A stretch of DNA of 64,000 nt, taken from NCBI GenBank assembly GCA_963971405.1, contig OZ020486.1, positions 38,897,419 through 38,961,418 on the forward strand, read 5' to 3'. This DNA is from Psococerastis gibbosa. Lineage: Eukaryota > Arthropoda > Insecta > Psocodea > Psocidae. The notes below the pieces were generated by a model. The model did no database searches. It was not told the origin of the DNA and was given only the letters and a program-made list of their open reading frames with translations. Position 1 is the stretch's first letter, and the number at the start of each line of letters is the position of its first letter. Shown here in pieces: positions 44,126-54,551 of this stretch. Position numbers and translations under genes: made by a program.

Positions 44126-44970
44126 TCACTCTGCAGTCCAATTGTATTGATAAATACTGTAAATAATAAATTATGTTAATTATAAACCCCAGACCCGAAG
44201 TCATCCGGACGCAGGCTGAAACCCCTAACTGATGTCTGGGCTAAACCCGGACGCTTTGTAAGCCTATATATTACTCATACTTAAAACTTAATGACCCAAA
44301 TACCAAGCATCCGACAGACAGTAATGTTTCATTACATTTAGATTGCATTACATAGAAACAGAGATGAAAAATGAAAACTTCCAATAATTAATTGGGTGCC
44401 TATAATAACAATTTAAAATGGATGAACCTGCAATTTTCTCTAACACCTGTCAATGTAACAGATGAATCCCATTTTTCGTCTCCTAAGTGGTCACTAGGGG
44501 AGAATATTATTGATGATGGACAAAACCACATGGAGGGATAAAAAGAAGCGGAACTGATGCGGAAGTGGGAACAGCAGCAGCATCTTCCTGCCGCGACAGC
44601 TGTCGACATCCCCCTGAGGGTGACTGTCTGCAACCCTCTGGCTGCGAAGAGTAAGTGGGGGACCCGTCAGGTGAGGTGAATCTGGTGACTCATGTCAGCT
44701 GGCCTTCCCTCCGTGTTTTTGTCTTTACTAATTTACTTTCTCCTGCATTAGTCAGTGCTTCTTCTTCTTTTGCTTCTTCTTCTTCGTCTTCTTCTTCTAC
44801 TTCGAATACCTCTTCCATCGAAGATTGGGATTATCATGGCAATTGCAAGCACGTAGATACCGTACTTCGGAGCGACTCGGACTCCCCAAATGGAAGTCAA
44901 GTATATAAAGTGTCGATTGTGCGAGTACATGATGACTGCACTAGGGTACTTGTGGTTTCCCGTTGTCATG
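44126..44970. other. No gene recognised
   Basis: A CTT-rich tract lies at 44758-44805. The 131-codon frame 44655-45050 is a Ser-rich by-product of that tract running into SINE D, so it is not called as a gene. Confidence 0.45.
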
Positions 44971-44974
44971 TTCA

Positions 44975-45345
44975 TCCTCCCAACGCCAACGGCCTTACCA
45001 TGTTGATTCCATTAGAGCAGAGCATGTTTCAAACTGCGGCAACTTGGTAGTGTGCACAGCGTTGGCAGGGGAACCTGGTGGGACATGATAACTCGCTCAG
45101 GCAGTATAAGTCGAGTCCTGGTCACCTCCGATTTAATCGTGTGACTTTACCATGTTCCCCAAGTGGTTCGGAATCCACTATAACCAGGAGGTCCACCCTG
45201 TTAGTCAACTCCCCTTTCCCCGAGGTGAAAGAGTCTGCCCTTAGGGTGCCTCAAGTTAACAAACAGACTCACTCCCCCCGCCAGGCTGACAGGGTTGCTT
45301 AAAGCAGAAATGCTGAAAGCAGGCGTTAGAAACAACAACAACAAC
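44975..45345 (+). mobile_element. SINE-like family D, (AAC)n tail
   Basis: 'ccaacgccaacggccttacc' then 'catgttgattccattagagc', 'tggtgggacatgataactcg', 'aagtcgagtcctggtcacc', 'agggttgcttaaagcagaaa' and a terminal (AAC)n. An 'agtcgagtcctgg' B-box-like stretch hints at a tRNA origin but the A box is unclear. Confidence 0.75.
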
Positions 45346-46145
45346 ATGTTCATCCTCATGCCGTTACCCTGTACAGCGCTGAAAAATTAAAAGTATACCC
45401 CAACTACATTACTAAACATAAATTCATACCTTTTCGGAAATAGGCTTTAAATTTAGCAAATTCACTTCGCAAAATTTCCCTGACAATAGCCGACAAAATT
45501 TCAATCAATCTCATAAAATATTTATATAAATTTACAGCTGCTGTATAAAAATGCTTTCGAAGACTCATTCACTGAATTGTTGCTATGCAAATTTATTTTA
45601 TGATTTTAAATTGAGGAAGATCTCCGAAATTTATGTTAAATACGTTCAGGTGCATTATTATATGACCGCACGGGGGTAGGGGTTGATTATAACACCCTGT
45701 AGCTTACGGCTGGCCCCATTTTCATGTAAATGATGAATATCTTACACCCTTAATAGAATCAATTTTACTTTCGATCAAATTTTCCACTTTCGGTAGTCTC
45801 CTTTGCCTTGCTCTTGGCGAAATTAGAACCATCGAAAGTGATTGATGGTCTGATAAAATTTTGATACTTACTGACACAAAAGAGTTGAGATAAAATTGAA
45901 TAGATTACGGGTAAATGATAAAGTGTAATTTATTGCCAAAAATGCTTTTGTTGAAATGATTGGCTCCCTTGGGTGGTATTTGGAGCGAGAAAATGATGTG
46001 TGGTCTAATTTTCACGCAATCTTGGGAGTTTCATCAATCATTAATAATAAATTTTTACCAGTTTCTCCAGGCTCTTCTAATAACAGTTCAAGCGGTCCAG
46101 AAAAGAAAAGACAACTACTTCGCACGTTAACCCAATGCTGAATGT
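45346..46145. other. No gene recognised
   Basis: AT-rich. Short open frames on both strands near 45956-46209 lack domains and overlap the tandem array. Confidence 0.4.
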
Positions 46146-46566
46146 TAAAGGTTCCCCTTTCTTCACCTCTGACTAGTCCATATAGTCCCCATGGAAGTAA
46201 GGAGCCCATTAAGGTTTCGGGTCAAAATTTCTTTTTATGTCAAGTCTTGAAGTTCCCCTTTTTTTACCTCTGACTACTCTATATAGGAGTACCCCCATGG
46301 AAGTAAGGAGCGCATTAAGGTTTCGGGTCAAAATTTCTTTTTATGTCAAGTCTTGAAGTTCCCCTTTTTTTACCTCTGACTACTCTATATAGGAGTACCC
46401 CCATGGAAGTAAGGAGCGCATTAAGGTTTCGGGTCAAAATTTCTTTTTATGTCAAGTCTTGAAGTTCCCCTTTTTTACCTCTGACTACTCTATATAGGAG
46501 TACCCCCATGGAATTAAGGAGCACATTAAGGTTTCGGGTCAACATTTCCTTTTTTGTCGAGTCTTG
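46146..46566. repeat. Tandem repeat, ~106-bp unit, four copies
   Basis: Each unit holds 'gttccccttt', 'tacctctgactactctatat', 'cccccatggaa', 'aaggtttcgggtcaaaattt' and 'tatgtcaagtcttg'. Copies 2 and 3 are nearly identical, while 1 and 4 are more diverged. Minisatellite; no coding. Confidence 0.9.
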
Positions 46567-46920
46567 AACCGTAACCTCCCGCTTCATAGTGCTGTTTTCC
46601 ACCAGCTATTGAGCAGGGGTGCCCAAAATGTGGTCCACAGACATATATCAGGTGGTCCACAAGTAAAAGTAAGAAATAGGAAAATAAAATATTATTGGAA
46701 ATTTGAAATAAAATACAGAAAGTCTTGGCACTAAAAAATCCGACCGATACCAGTCCTGAGTATTGAATTAATTATTATCACATAATCAAGGCTTCGAATA
46801 GTTTATTAATTAATTAATTATTAATTCTATCCCGTCCTCAAATTTAAATAAATTTATTCAAATTCTTCAAATAATACAGGTTTATCAATGAAATATCTAA
46901 TTACATTTTAATTTGTGTAA
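46567..46920. other. No gene recognised
   Basis: AT-rich; an 'aattaattaattaattatta' simple stretch lies near 46810. Confidence 0.4.
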
Positions 46921-46923
46921 AGC

Positions 46924-47043
46924 CAAGGCCGTAGCCAAGGGGGGTTCATGGGGGGTTCAACCCCCCCCCCCCTCTCCCCCGAAATGAAATGGCTTGACAC
47001 TAGATAGAATCGGATTTTGAGAGGAAAAATAAAAACTACTATG
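46924..47043. mobile_element. hAT MITE fragment, relative of 32341-32526
   Basis: The left end 'aaggccgtagccaaggg' followed by G and C runs and 'ctagatagaatcggattttg' matches the 32-kb MITE. The right terminus is missing. Confidence 0.75.
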
Positions 47044-47109
47044 TAATTGTGTAGTTGAAATGTCCGACCAGCTGTAGCCGGATCATGGCGGTTTGGGATT
47101 ATTATAATA

Positions 47110-47480
47110 CCGCGGCTTATTCAATTGTTTTAAACAAATTAGTGCAAAATGCGGGGGAAATTCAAATTGATAAATTAATATTTTTTGGTGAATTTTCAAT
47201 TTTTTCTCCTTTAGATGTAGATACATTAATTAAAATACTTTTTATATTTGAAATTCTACATGTACATTTTTTAATGTTTATTACTATTTCCTTCTCGTAT
47301 TAAACAATGCAACCCATCACGGGGTACGGCCTACCGGATCCATGGTATTTTTGTCTCTCAAATGTACATTACATTATATTATATTGATTGATTGATAGAC
47401 TGAAAATTCTCTTGTTTCTTATTATTTATTTATTTATTTGAATTTCCCACGCATATTTTAACACCGTCACGTGTCACCTT
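47110..47480. repeat. Dispersed repeat G, without the MITE
   Basis: Collinear with the flanks of 9645-10215. The short open frame 47055-47303 crosses it but has no domain. A (TTTA)n tract lies near 47425-47440. Confidence 0.7.
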
Positions 47481-48045
47481 AATACTTAATAAATCCCGGT
47501 ATTATAATAATACCAAATCGCTATGATCGAGCTGCTCGTTCTAATACTCTTCACGCTGGCGGCCTATCACGACACAACATAACATAACATTCTTTGAACA
47601 ATATGAAAATAAAAATAAAATACTAATTCCATCCAATACAATCCACCACATTAATTCACCAGAGTTAAAAACTAATGTATCAATAGCCTCGACAACAATT
47701 GGCTAGACTTGTATATAGGCTACAAAAAAGCCAAACAATTACATTTATCTCACGGTACTAAGCTGCGAATAAAACACCTTAGGTGCAATGAAAAAAACAC
47801 AAGTAATCAGCCATGAATGATAGGTTTTTCGAACTAATTTAATGACTTTCGGGCTATTGTAATGCGAAAAACTAGTCGGACTTTCAATGCACGTATTATA
47901 GCTGGACGTTACAATGCCGCAGTCTCCCACACAGCACCCGCTCTCCTTGATTTAACAAAAAGCCAATTACATTGCAATTTCACAATTACACCGGTAAAAG
48001 CCTATAAAGTGGCCGTTTTAAACGTTAACGTGTCGAAACTTAAGT
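47481..48045. other. No gene recognised
   Basis: AT-rich, no defined repeat or domain. Confidence 0.4.
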
Positions 48046-48049
48046 AATT

Positions 48050-48135
48050 GAACGTTTCTTGTGATTAACTAGGTACGTACCTCGAGGCTGGGTTCTTCAG
48101 AGAGTCTTTCATTGCAGCGGTAAAGGGGAAGATGA
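48050..48135 (+). repeat. Short repeat shared with 61475-61560
   Basis: 'gtgattaac' and 'acctcgaggctgggttcttc' then 'agagagtctttcattgcagc' match 'acctcgaggctagtttcttc' and 'agagaatcattcattacatt' just beyond the right side of the Polinton. Class unknown. Confidence 0.55.
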
Positions 48136-48276
48136 GGGTGTATCAACAAAAGCGGACCTAGAGTTTGATTTTGAAGAACATTTTGAATTTAGGATATTGT
48201 ACGACAAGCTCAAAGGAGGATACTAGAGGGGGGGGGGGGGGTCCGATTATGCTCCCTCCTATTATTGAGCATTTAT

Positions 48277-48444
48277 TAAGGGGGGTATTCCATATACTTC
48301 AATCGTCAACGAAAAATTGAAAAATGACGTTTTAGCAGACATTAAAGACATACTAAAAATTCTGCTACCACGTCAATTTACGTCATTTTGACGTCATTTT
48401 TCAATTTTTCGTTGACGTTGTACGTATGTGGAATGGGCACCTAA
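48277..48444. mobile_element. Palindromic Harbinger-like MITE, TAA duplication
   Basis: The element is about 48280-48441 with TAA on both sides. Long arms 'gtcaacgaaaaattgaaaaa' and its inverse; the right end 'GGAATGGGCACC' matches the outer MITE at 43.6 kb. The centre has 'gacgttttagcagacatta' facing 'ttctgctaccacgtc', the same core as 20.5 kb but in the opposite orientation. Confidence 0.85.
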
Positions 48445-48830
48445 GGAAAAAGGTTTGCACTTGGCAAAACACAAGTTATATGAAATTAGTAATACATTGT
48501 ACCAAGGTATTTTAGGCACAGCAATGAAATACGCCGTAGAAACTGAAAAGCAACAATAAAATAAATTGTTATGAATTAATTACGTTGAACTACAATAGAT
48601 ACTTACATCAAAATATCAGGCTTATCCTGTTTTAGAGAAAATTGAAAAAAAAAACGAAGCAACTAGCAATTAATTGTGATTTATTAATATTGGCCTATAG
48701 TAATTTTTTCTAATCAAAATTTCCAATGTAAATAGGGTAATAATGCAAGTTTTTTTTGCATCTTTTCTGCATCAATGTAATCAGTGTTGTTCGTGTATTT
48801 TTAGCCTGACCATGGCCAAGTGCCCAAACC
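48445..48830. other. No gene recognised
   Basis: AT-rich sequence between two MITEs. Confidence 0.4.
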
Positions 48831-49055
48831 GGTGTATTCAGTGGCGTAAGAGAAGGGTAGCAAGTTACGCGAGGCGTAAGGGTCCCCGCAGTGAGGAAAA
48901 AAACGTATTTATTTGGGGGGAATTTCTGATAAATAAAAAACTAATTTAAGAAAAGAAAATGAAATGGAAGCTTAGGCCTAGTGTAATTGCAAAAAAATAT
49001 AGGGCTATGGCTTGCGTAAGAGCCCCCAAAAATTTGTTACGCCACTGGGTATATT
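48831..49055. mobile_element. hAT-type MITE, 8-bp duplication (one mismatch)
   Basis: The element 48839-49047 has ends 'CAGTGGCGTAAG' and 'TTACGCCACTG'. Flanks are GGTGTATT (48831-48838) and GGTATATT (49048-49055). A short G run is present; there is no coding. Confidence 0.8.
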
Positions 49056-49433
49056 CATTTAGTCGCGAATTGCTCACGCCTTTTTCATTGTAGCATTTGT
49101 AGCCATAAGGCAAGCAGAAGGTTTCATGCCGATTTTGTGATGCTGGCGTGAAGCCGTCGGTTTTCACCTACCCCTAGTAGACACGCCAGATCATAGAAAT
49201 CTTCTGAATTGGACTCTGTGGTATTGCACCAACTTACCACAAAGCTCTACTTCTACAATGGAAGAGACGTCGGCAAAACGTTAATATAAGAATCGTTCGT
49301 GTGTACCAGGCCTTAGTATTACGTAATTGACTAAGTTTTGTAATTTATTTATTTTGTTAGTCAGGTAATCAGCCATCAGGCTTGTGAGTGCAGTTCTGAA
49401 CAAAATACCGCCACATATCACATCAATAATTGG
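49056..49433. other. Left flank of the Polinton; no gene recognised
   Basis: Host-side sequence before the insertion. Nothing recognised. The pre-insertion site would read through a single GGTACT. Confidence 0.5.
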
Positions 49434-49439
49434 GGTACT

Positions 49440-49700
49440 AGTAGAGTAGAAAGGGGGTTTCTGGCGCTTATCCCACCCCCCGTCGTGCTATCCCATCTAT
49501 CCCCCGCGGGTGGTCTATCTATTTTTGTGTGTTACCCCTCGTGGGTGGTCTGAGGTTCTGGCGCTTACCCCACCCCCCCGTCGAGCTACCCCATCTACCC
49601 CACCCCCCGTCATGCTACCCCTCGTGGGTGGTCTGAGGTTCTGGCGCTTATCCCCCCCCCGTCGAGACCCGTGGGTGGTCTTTCTATGGCACCATGATCG
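49440..49700. repeat. Subterminal G/C-rich repeats, left arm
   Basis: About three diverged copies of a ~55-115-bp unit with 'gtgggtggtctgaggttctg', 'gcgcttaccccaccccccc' and 'gtcgagctaccccat'. Mirrored, with different copy arrangement, at 61090-61342. Probably the terminal recognition or replication region, by analogy to other Polintons. Confidence 0.75.
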
Positions 49701-49740
49701 TTTTTTTTTTATAATTACTAATTTGTGAGATACAGAGTTA

Positions 49741-49749
49741 TTTTTTTTT

Positions 49750-49780
<31 letters not shown>

Positions 49781-49815
49781 TTTTTTTATTTTTTTTTATT
49801 TATTTTTTTTTTTAA
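49741..49815 (+). repeat. T-rich tract, left subterminal
   Basis: T runs broken by single A residues. The counterpart in the right arm (61003-61046) is an almost pure A tract, showing slippage differences between the arms. Confidence 0.9.
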
Positions 49816-49966
49816 TGGTGTTAATTGAATTAAAACATTTCTTTCTTCTTCTTTCTTCTTCGTGGGTGGTCTTTGTACCCCGCCGTGCTTATCCCGTTGT
49901 CTATCTATCTCTGTACCAGGTGGGTGGTCTATGACGCACCCCCCCCCCCCCCCCCCCGTCGAGACT

Positions 49967-50960
49967 ATAGACACCCGTAGTATTTAAAAACCTTAAAATA
50001 AATTAATATAAATTTTTTTTATCAGCAATATTTACATCGATGAACACGCTTGAGCTAATGCATAATGTTTAGTACACTACATTGAGTAAACATAAGCTAA
50101 ATATAGACACCCATAGTATTTAAAGACCGTAAAATAAATTAATATAAGTTTTTTCTTAATTATTTATTATCAACTAAATTTACATCGATGACCACGCTTG
50201 AGCTAATGCATAATGTTAAGTACACTACATTGAGTAAAGATAAGCTAAATATAGACACCCATAGTATTTAAAGACCGTAAAATAAATTAATATAAGTTTT
50301 TTTCTTAATTATTTATTATCAGATAAATTTACATCGGTGAACACGATTGTGCTAATTAATAATGTTAAGTACACTACATTAAGTAAACATAAGCTAAATA
50401 TAGACACCCATAGTATTTGAAGACCGTTAAATAAATTAATATAAGTTTTTTTCTTATTAATTTTTATCAGCAATATTTACATCGATGAACACGCTTGAGC
50501 TAATGCATAATGTTTAGTACACTACATTGAGTAAACATAAGCTAAATATAGACACCCATAGTATTTAAAGACCGTAAAATAAATTAATATAAGTTTTTTC
50601 TTAATTATTTATTATCAGCTAAATTTACATCGATGACCACGCTTGAGCTAATGCATAATGTTAAGTACACTACATTGAGTAAAGATAAGCTAAATATAGA
50701 CACCCATAGTATTTAAAAACCTTAAAATAAGTTAATATAAGTTTTTTTTCTTATTATTATTATTTTTTTTTATCAGCTACATTTACATCGATGAACACGC
50801 TTGAGCTAATGCATAATGTTTAGTACACTACATTGAGTAAAGATAAGCTAAATATAGACACCCATAGTATTTAAAAACCTTAAAATAAATTAATATAAGT
50901 TTTTTCTTATTAATTTTTTTATCAGCTACATTTACATCGACGAACACGCTTGAGCTAATG
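49967..50960. repeat. ~148-bp tandem array, seven copies, left arm
   Basis: Unit starts (at 'atagacaccc') are 49967, 50103, 50251, 50400, 50548, 50696 and 50854. Each unit contains 'atagtatttaaagaccgtaa', 'ataaattaatataagttttt', 'tttacatcgatgaacacg' and 'cttgagctaatgcataatgt'. Small variants (taaatt/tacatt, gaac/gacc) alternate between units in the same order in both arms. Confidence 0.95.
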
Positions 50961-51700
50961 GGAGACAGGGATAGATAGACCAGTGAGGGTGAGCGCCATT
51001 GAATAATGCACATATTAATTACCTAATTTGAAACAGTGGACTACCCACGAATGATAGACGGTAAGGGTGGGACTCGGCGTTGCACTCAGTATCTTAAAAG
51101 AAATGTATTAATCCCACAATAGGTGTTCAATATACCCACCAGCCATGTTTATAAAAATGAATTTTCAATAATCCCAACTAAGTCTCAGTTTCTCACAATG
51201 GGTGTGCAATATACCAGGCAGTCGTGTTTTCTATGTTAGATTTAGTTACATTGGGCTAGGACAGGTTAAGTTATAATATTAGACTAGGTTAAATTTTTAT
51301 ATCAAGTTAGGGTAGGTTACATTGGATTAGGATAGGCCAGATTAGGTTACATTGGGTTAGGTTAGCTGTTTACCTAGATTAAATTCATCATTTTTTTAAC
51401 AAAAATATTTTTATATCAAATAAATATGATGTTAAGTTAGGTTACATTGAATTAGGATAGGTTAGATTAGGTTACATTGGGTAAGGATAGGTTGAGTTAG
51501 CCACAAACAAGCCATTAATAAATCTACCCCTCGCTGACAGTCCATTGTAAGCTAAAGTGATTTTTGTTTTCGTAAATCTATCCAACACTTAGGTTGAAGC
51601 ATGGTCATTATCGCATTATAGATATGTCTTAGGTTTAAAAGTTTGTTTTAAGTGTTTGTATGTAAAGACATTGTTTATGAGGGAAGATTTTACTGATCAT
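50961..51700. repeat. GGTTACATTGG-rich repeats, left arm
   Basis: Multiple imperfect copies of 'ttaggttacattgggttagg' (about 51250-51500), flanked by unique-looking spacer. Further copies are in the loop (55503-56174) and mirrored at 59340-59600. The motif is not the insect telomere repeat. Confidence 0.85.
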
Positions 51701-51717
51701 AATAATAATTGCACAAT

Positions 51718-51960
51718 TATGAGCGGAGGAGCACTATCTAACGAGGGGAACTTTGTATGCAAAACATCTATAGCTCTAGATGGTGTTGTAAAATAATACA
51801 ATTATAAAAACATAACCATACGTCATGATCCCGTTGTATATTTACATAATATGGAAGGTGAGGTTGATTCAATTACAACTGAAAACATAAAACTTTTTAA
51901 AGTGATTAAATGGTATAAAGGACAAGTCCCGTGCTGGGCAATTAATAAATCTATCCAACG
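51718..51960 (+). pseudogene. Unassigned protein-coding remnant, left arm
   Basis: From an ATG at 51719 a frame stays open for about 80 codons apart from one stop after residue 25. Residues look protein-like ('HDPVVYLHNMEGEV', 'LFKVIKWYKGQVP') and not low-complexity. The mirror is at 58895-59137(-). Position inside a Polinton suggests a remnant of one of its structural genes, but I do not recognise it. Confidence 0.4.
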
Positions 51961-52483
51961 CACAGGTTTAAGGGAAGTATTGATTTAGTAAACAGATAAC
52001 CGTGTGCAGATTCAAACCTGTTGAGAATCACCAGGTGCACTCAGTACACCCATCACACCAGGGGGTCCATTGTAAGCTAAGTGATTTTTGTTTTTGCATC
52101 AGTTGCACCCGGCAATGATAAAAACTATACTGAAGCATGGTTTCGTGCTAAAAACGAACAACTTCTCCTCACTGATGACTCCACAATAAAATATCAACAA
52201 ATAAACAAACAACATTTACAATATTAAAAATGGTAGGGGAGGGGGGCCCTTTAAAAGCAAAAGTGAACATTACAATTGCAAATACAAGTAAAGAAAAAAT
52301 GTACGAATTAAGTAAAAAAAAATTTTTTTAAACGTTAATAGAAAAACAATTGTGCAGGCAGATAACTGAAGTTATGTAGGCTAATAATAAAATATTGGTT
52401 GACAATCGACACTGAGAGAACATCCACTTTACAGTATGTATCCCAATTTTCATTAAGTCTAGTTGCTAAGTAGGGACGTGATG

Positions 52484-53215
52484 TTATTGGGGTTGGAAGA
52501 AATTAGGTATTTTATGTGTCTTGAAACTTGTTATGCTGACGGAGTCCTTTATGTTATCCGGTAGGGAATTGTACAATGGAATAGACTTATACATAATATG
52601 CGAATGCATAAAGTGTTCCGTATTCGGTTTCAAAGTTTTTAGGTTGCGTCCGGTACCAAGTCTGGTAATAATGTTATGATGGACGAAATCACCTTGCCCA
52701 AGAATGGTTTTTGCCCTTTTTAAATTGAAAAAGTAGAAGTTGTTTTGCACATAGCAATGGCAATGGGAGGGCATTGAATTCCTGAAAAAGAAGATTTGAA
52801 GGGTAGCGGCGAGGCTTCCCTATAGCTACCCTGATGGCTATTCTTACATCAGTTTCTAGGGAGCATATATGGGAAGAGTGAGCACCACCCCAGGCTAATA
52901 TGTTATATTGGAAAATTGATTGGACTAAAGCATGATAAACTTACCTTACAGAGTGTCAACGTTAAGTGTACACCTTAGCATCCTTAATTTGTTATAGGTT
53001 CTTCTAATTCGTTTTGATGTTAGGAGGATTTGTTCATACCACTTGAGATGATTATCAATGGTAACGCCTAAATATTTAATAGTATTTGCTTTTGCGATTA
53101 TCTGACATGTGCATGGATTAAGGTTGCAATTATTATGGAGTATTAAACTGAGATAGAATAGAATAGAAGAATAGAATAATGTATTTCGTTCCTTCAATAA
53201 TACATATACATGCAC
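52484..53215 (-). pseudogene. LINE RT C-terminal region, left arm
   Basis: On the minus strand, 'ANTIKYLGVTIDNHLKW' is the LG..ID..L.W motif after the RT palm of CR1/Jockey-like LINEs. After a frameshift comes '..GRNLKTLKPNTEHFMHSH' and 'YNSLPDNIK', the usual C-terminal 'F..R.....LYN.LP..I' region. The frame is broken between 52774 and 52946. It is a 5'-truncated retrotransposon that inserted into the Polinton before the arms were duplicated. Confidence 0.85.
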
Positions 53216-53494
53216 ACCAATATAATGAGGTAGGGGTGGCCCAAAGGATTTCTCCCGTGCTGGGGACCCCTTAATACTATAATAACTAAGCTAAAACTTT
53301 ATCGATAATAATTAATTTTATGTAGACTCTAAGTAACATCACTAAGTAAGGAAATAAGTAAGATCATATACTAAGATGGTTTATCACTCTGTTGAATCCG
53401 GGGTTGTTATGCTAACGCACTATTGCTGGAAGATTTCTTAGTTGATTTTGGGACAGATGAAAGCTAATTTTACTAATGAATTTTTTTTTTTTTT

Positions 53495-53660
53495 GATGTA
53501 GATTTTTTTTTTATGAACTCAGGAAGGCTGTTATATAATGGAACTGATAGGTAAATGTGAGAATGTGTGAAAAGGGTAGTGTTATGATTGGGGATCTGAA
53601 GATTGCGACCAACACCAAGTCCAGTATAGCTAAAACTATGGAAGAATATATAGCCTTCAG
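53495..53660 (-). pseudogene. Second LINE C-terminal tail, left arm
   Basis: On the minus strand a frame reads 'TGLGVGRNLQIPNHNTTLFT' and 'SVPLYNSLPEFI', homologous to 'TRLGTGRNLK..' and 'SIPLYNSLPDNI' of the neighbouring LINE fragment. It is thus a second, related LINE tail in the same orientation. The DNA between the two (53220-53490) has no readable domain. Its truncated 5' end meets the polymerase fragment near 53690. Confidence 0.7.
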
Positions 53661-53697
53661 TATTGGAGAGTTATGCTTTTAAGACACTTACCAATTT

Positions 53698-54525
53698 ATG
53701 GCCTCCTCATTAGATTCAGTAGTTAAAAATCTTGTTGATGCGGATAAAAATAAATTTAAAATTATGAAAACATGTTTTGTGGATGAAAAATTAGACTTGA
53801 TGTTGAGGAAGGGTGTCTTCCCCTATGAATATATAACGCACGAGTCACAATTTAATGAGGAACACTTACCTACAATCATTGCATTTTTAGTCAATTAACT
53901 CAAGAGTGGATTTCACAAGAAAAATATGAACATGCTCAAAAGGTGTGGAATGCTTTTGATATAAAGAATTTAGAAGAATACCAAGACTTGAATGTATTAA
54001 ACAACACCCTTCTCTTTTGCGATGTTTTTGAAGCCTTTAGAGCCTAATGTTTTGAAAACGATAACCTCGAAATTTGTCACATGTACACTGCACCAGGGCT
54101 AGCTCTTCAGAGCTGTCTGAAAATATTAGTGGGTTTCGCTGGATGGAGGAGGAAGAAATCAAAAAATTTTAATGTAATGCTCGCACCTAATGAGGACGAT
54201 GGTGGGTTCATATTACATGTGGACTTGGAATATCCACAAAAATTACATGATTTACATAATGAATACCCACTAGCAGCTGAACATTGTGTTGTAACTTCAG
54301 ACATGATTTCTCCATATTGCAAGGAATTTCTCGCTGAAAATAATATATCTTTAACATCCACCATCTCAATGCTTATTCCCAACTTAAACGATAAACACAA
54401 CTATATAATACATTATCGAAATTTGAAGCAATGTTTAGAATTGGCATTACAATTAAAAATGTATACATAAAATTTTAGCTTTTAAGCAAAGCGCTTGGAT
54501 GCGACCCTTTATCGATTTTAATTAG
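53698..54525 (+). pseudogene. Polinton DNA polymerase B fragment, left arm
   Basis: Protein-primed type B DNA polymerases replicate Polintons. This relic has the family segment 'KGVFPYEYI' (residues ~40-48 of the first open piece). After stops comes 'LLFCDVFEAFR' and 'YTAPGLALQSCLK', then 'GGFILHVDLEYP' with 'KLHDLHNEYPLAAEH' (the motif-A region as it appears in Polinton polymerases), and finally 'LIPNLNDKHNYIIHYRNLK' followed by 'FKQSAWMRPFIDFN'. Stops and frame changes occur near 53898 and 54045, and sequence expected before the motif-A region is missing. The 5' exonuclease/TP part and the motif-C (DTDS) region are absent. Dead gene. Confidence 0.85.
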
Positions 54526-54551
54526 CTTGTAATGATTTCGAGAACAAAAGT

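Noticed and set aside
44655-45050. 131-codon Ser-rich open frame as a gene
   Set aside because: It is built from a CTT-rich tract and runs into SINE D.
49967-50960. Regularly spaced repeats resembling a CRISPR array
   Set aside because: The whole ~148-bp unit is repeated without unique spacers, it lies in a transposon arm, and the context is a eukaryotic genome.
51250-51500. TTAGG-like telomeric repeats
   Set aside because: The unit is an irregular 'ttaggttacattgg' motif, not tandem TTAGG, and it sits inside the Polinton.
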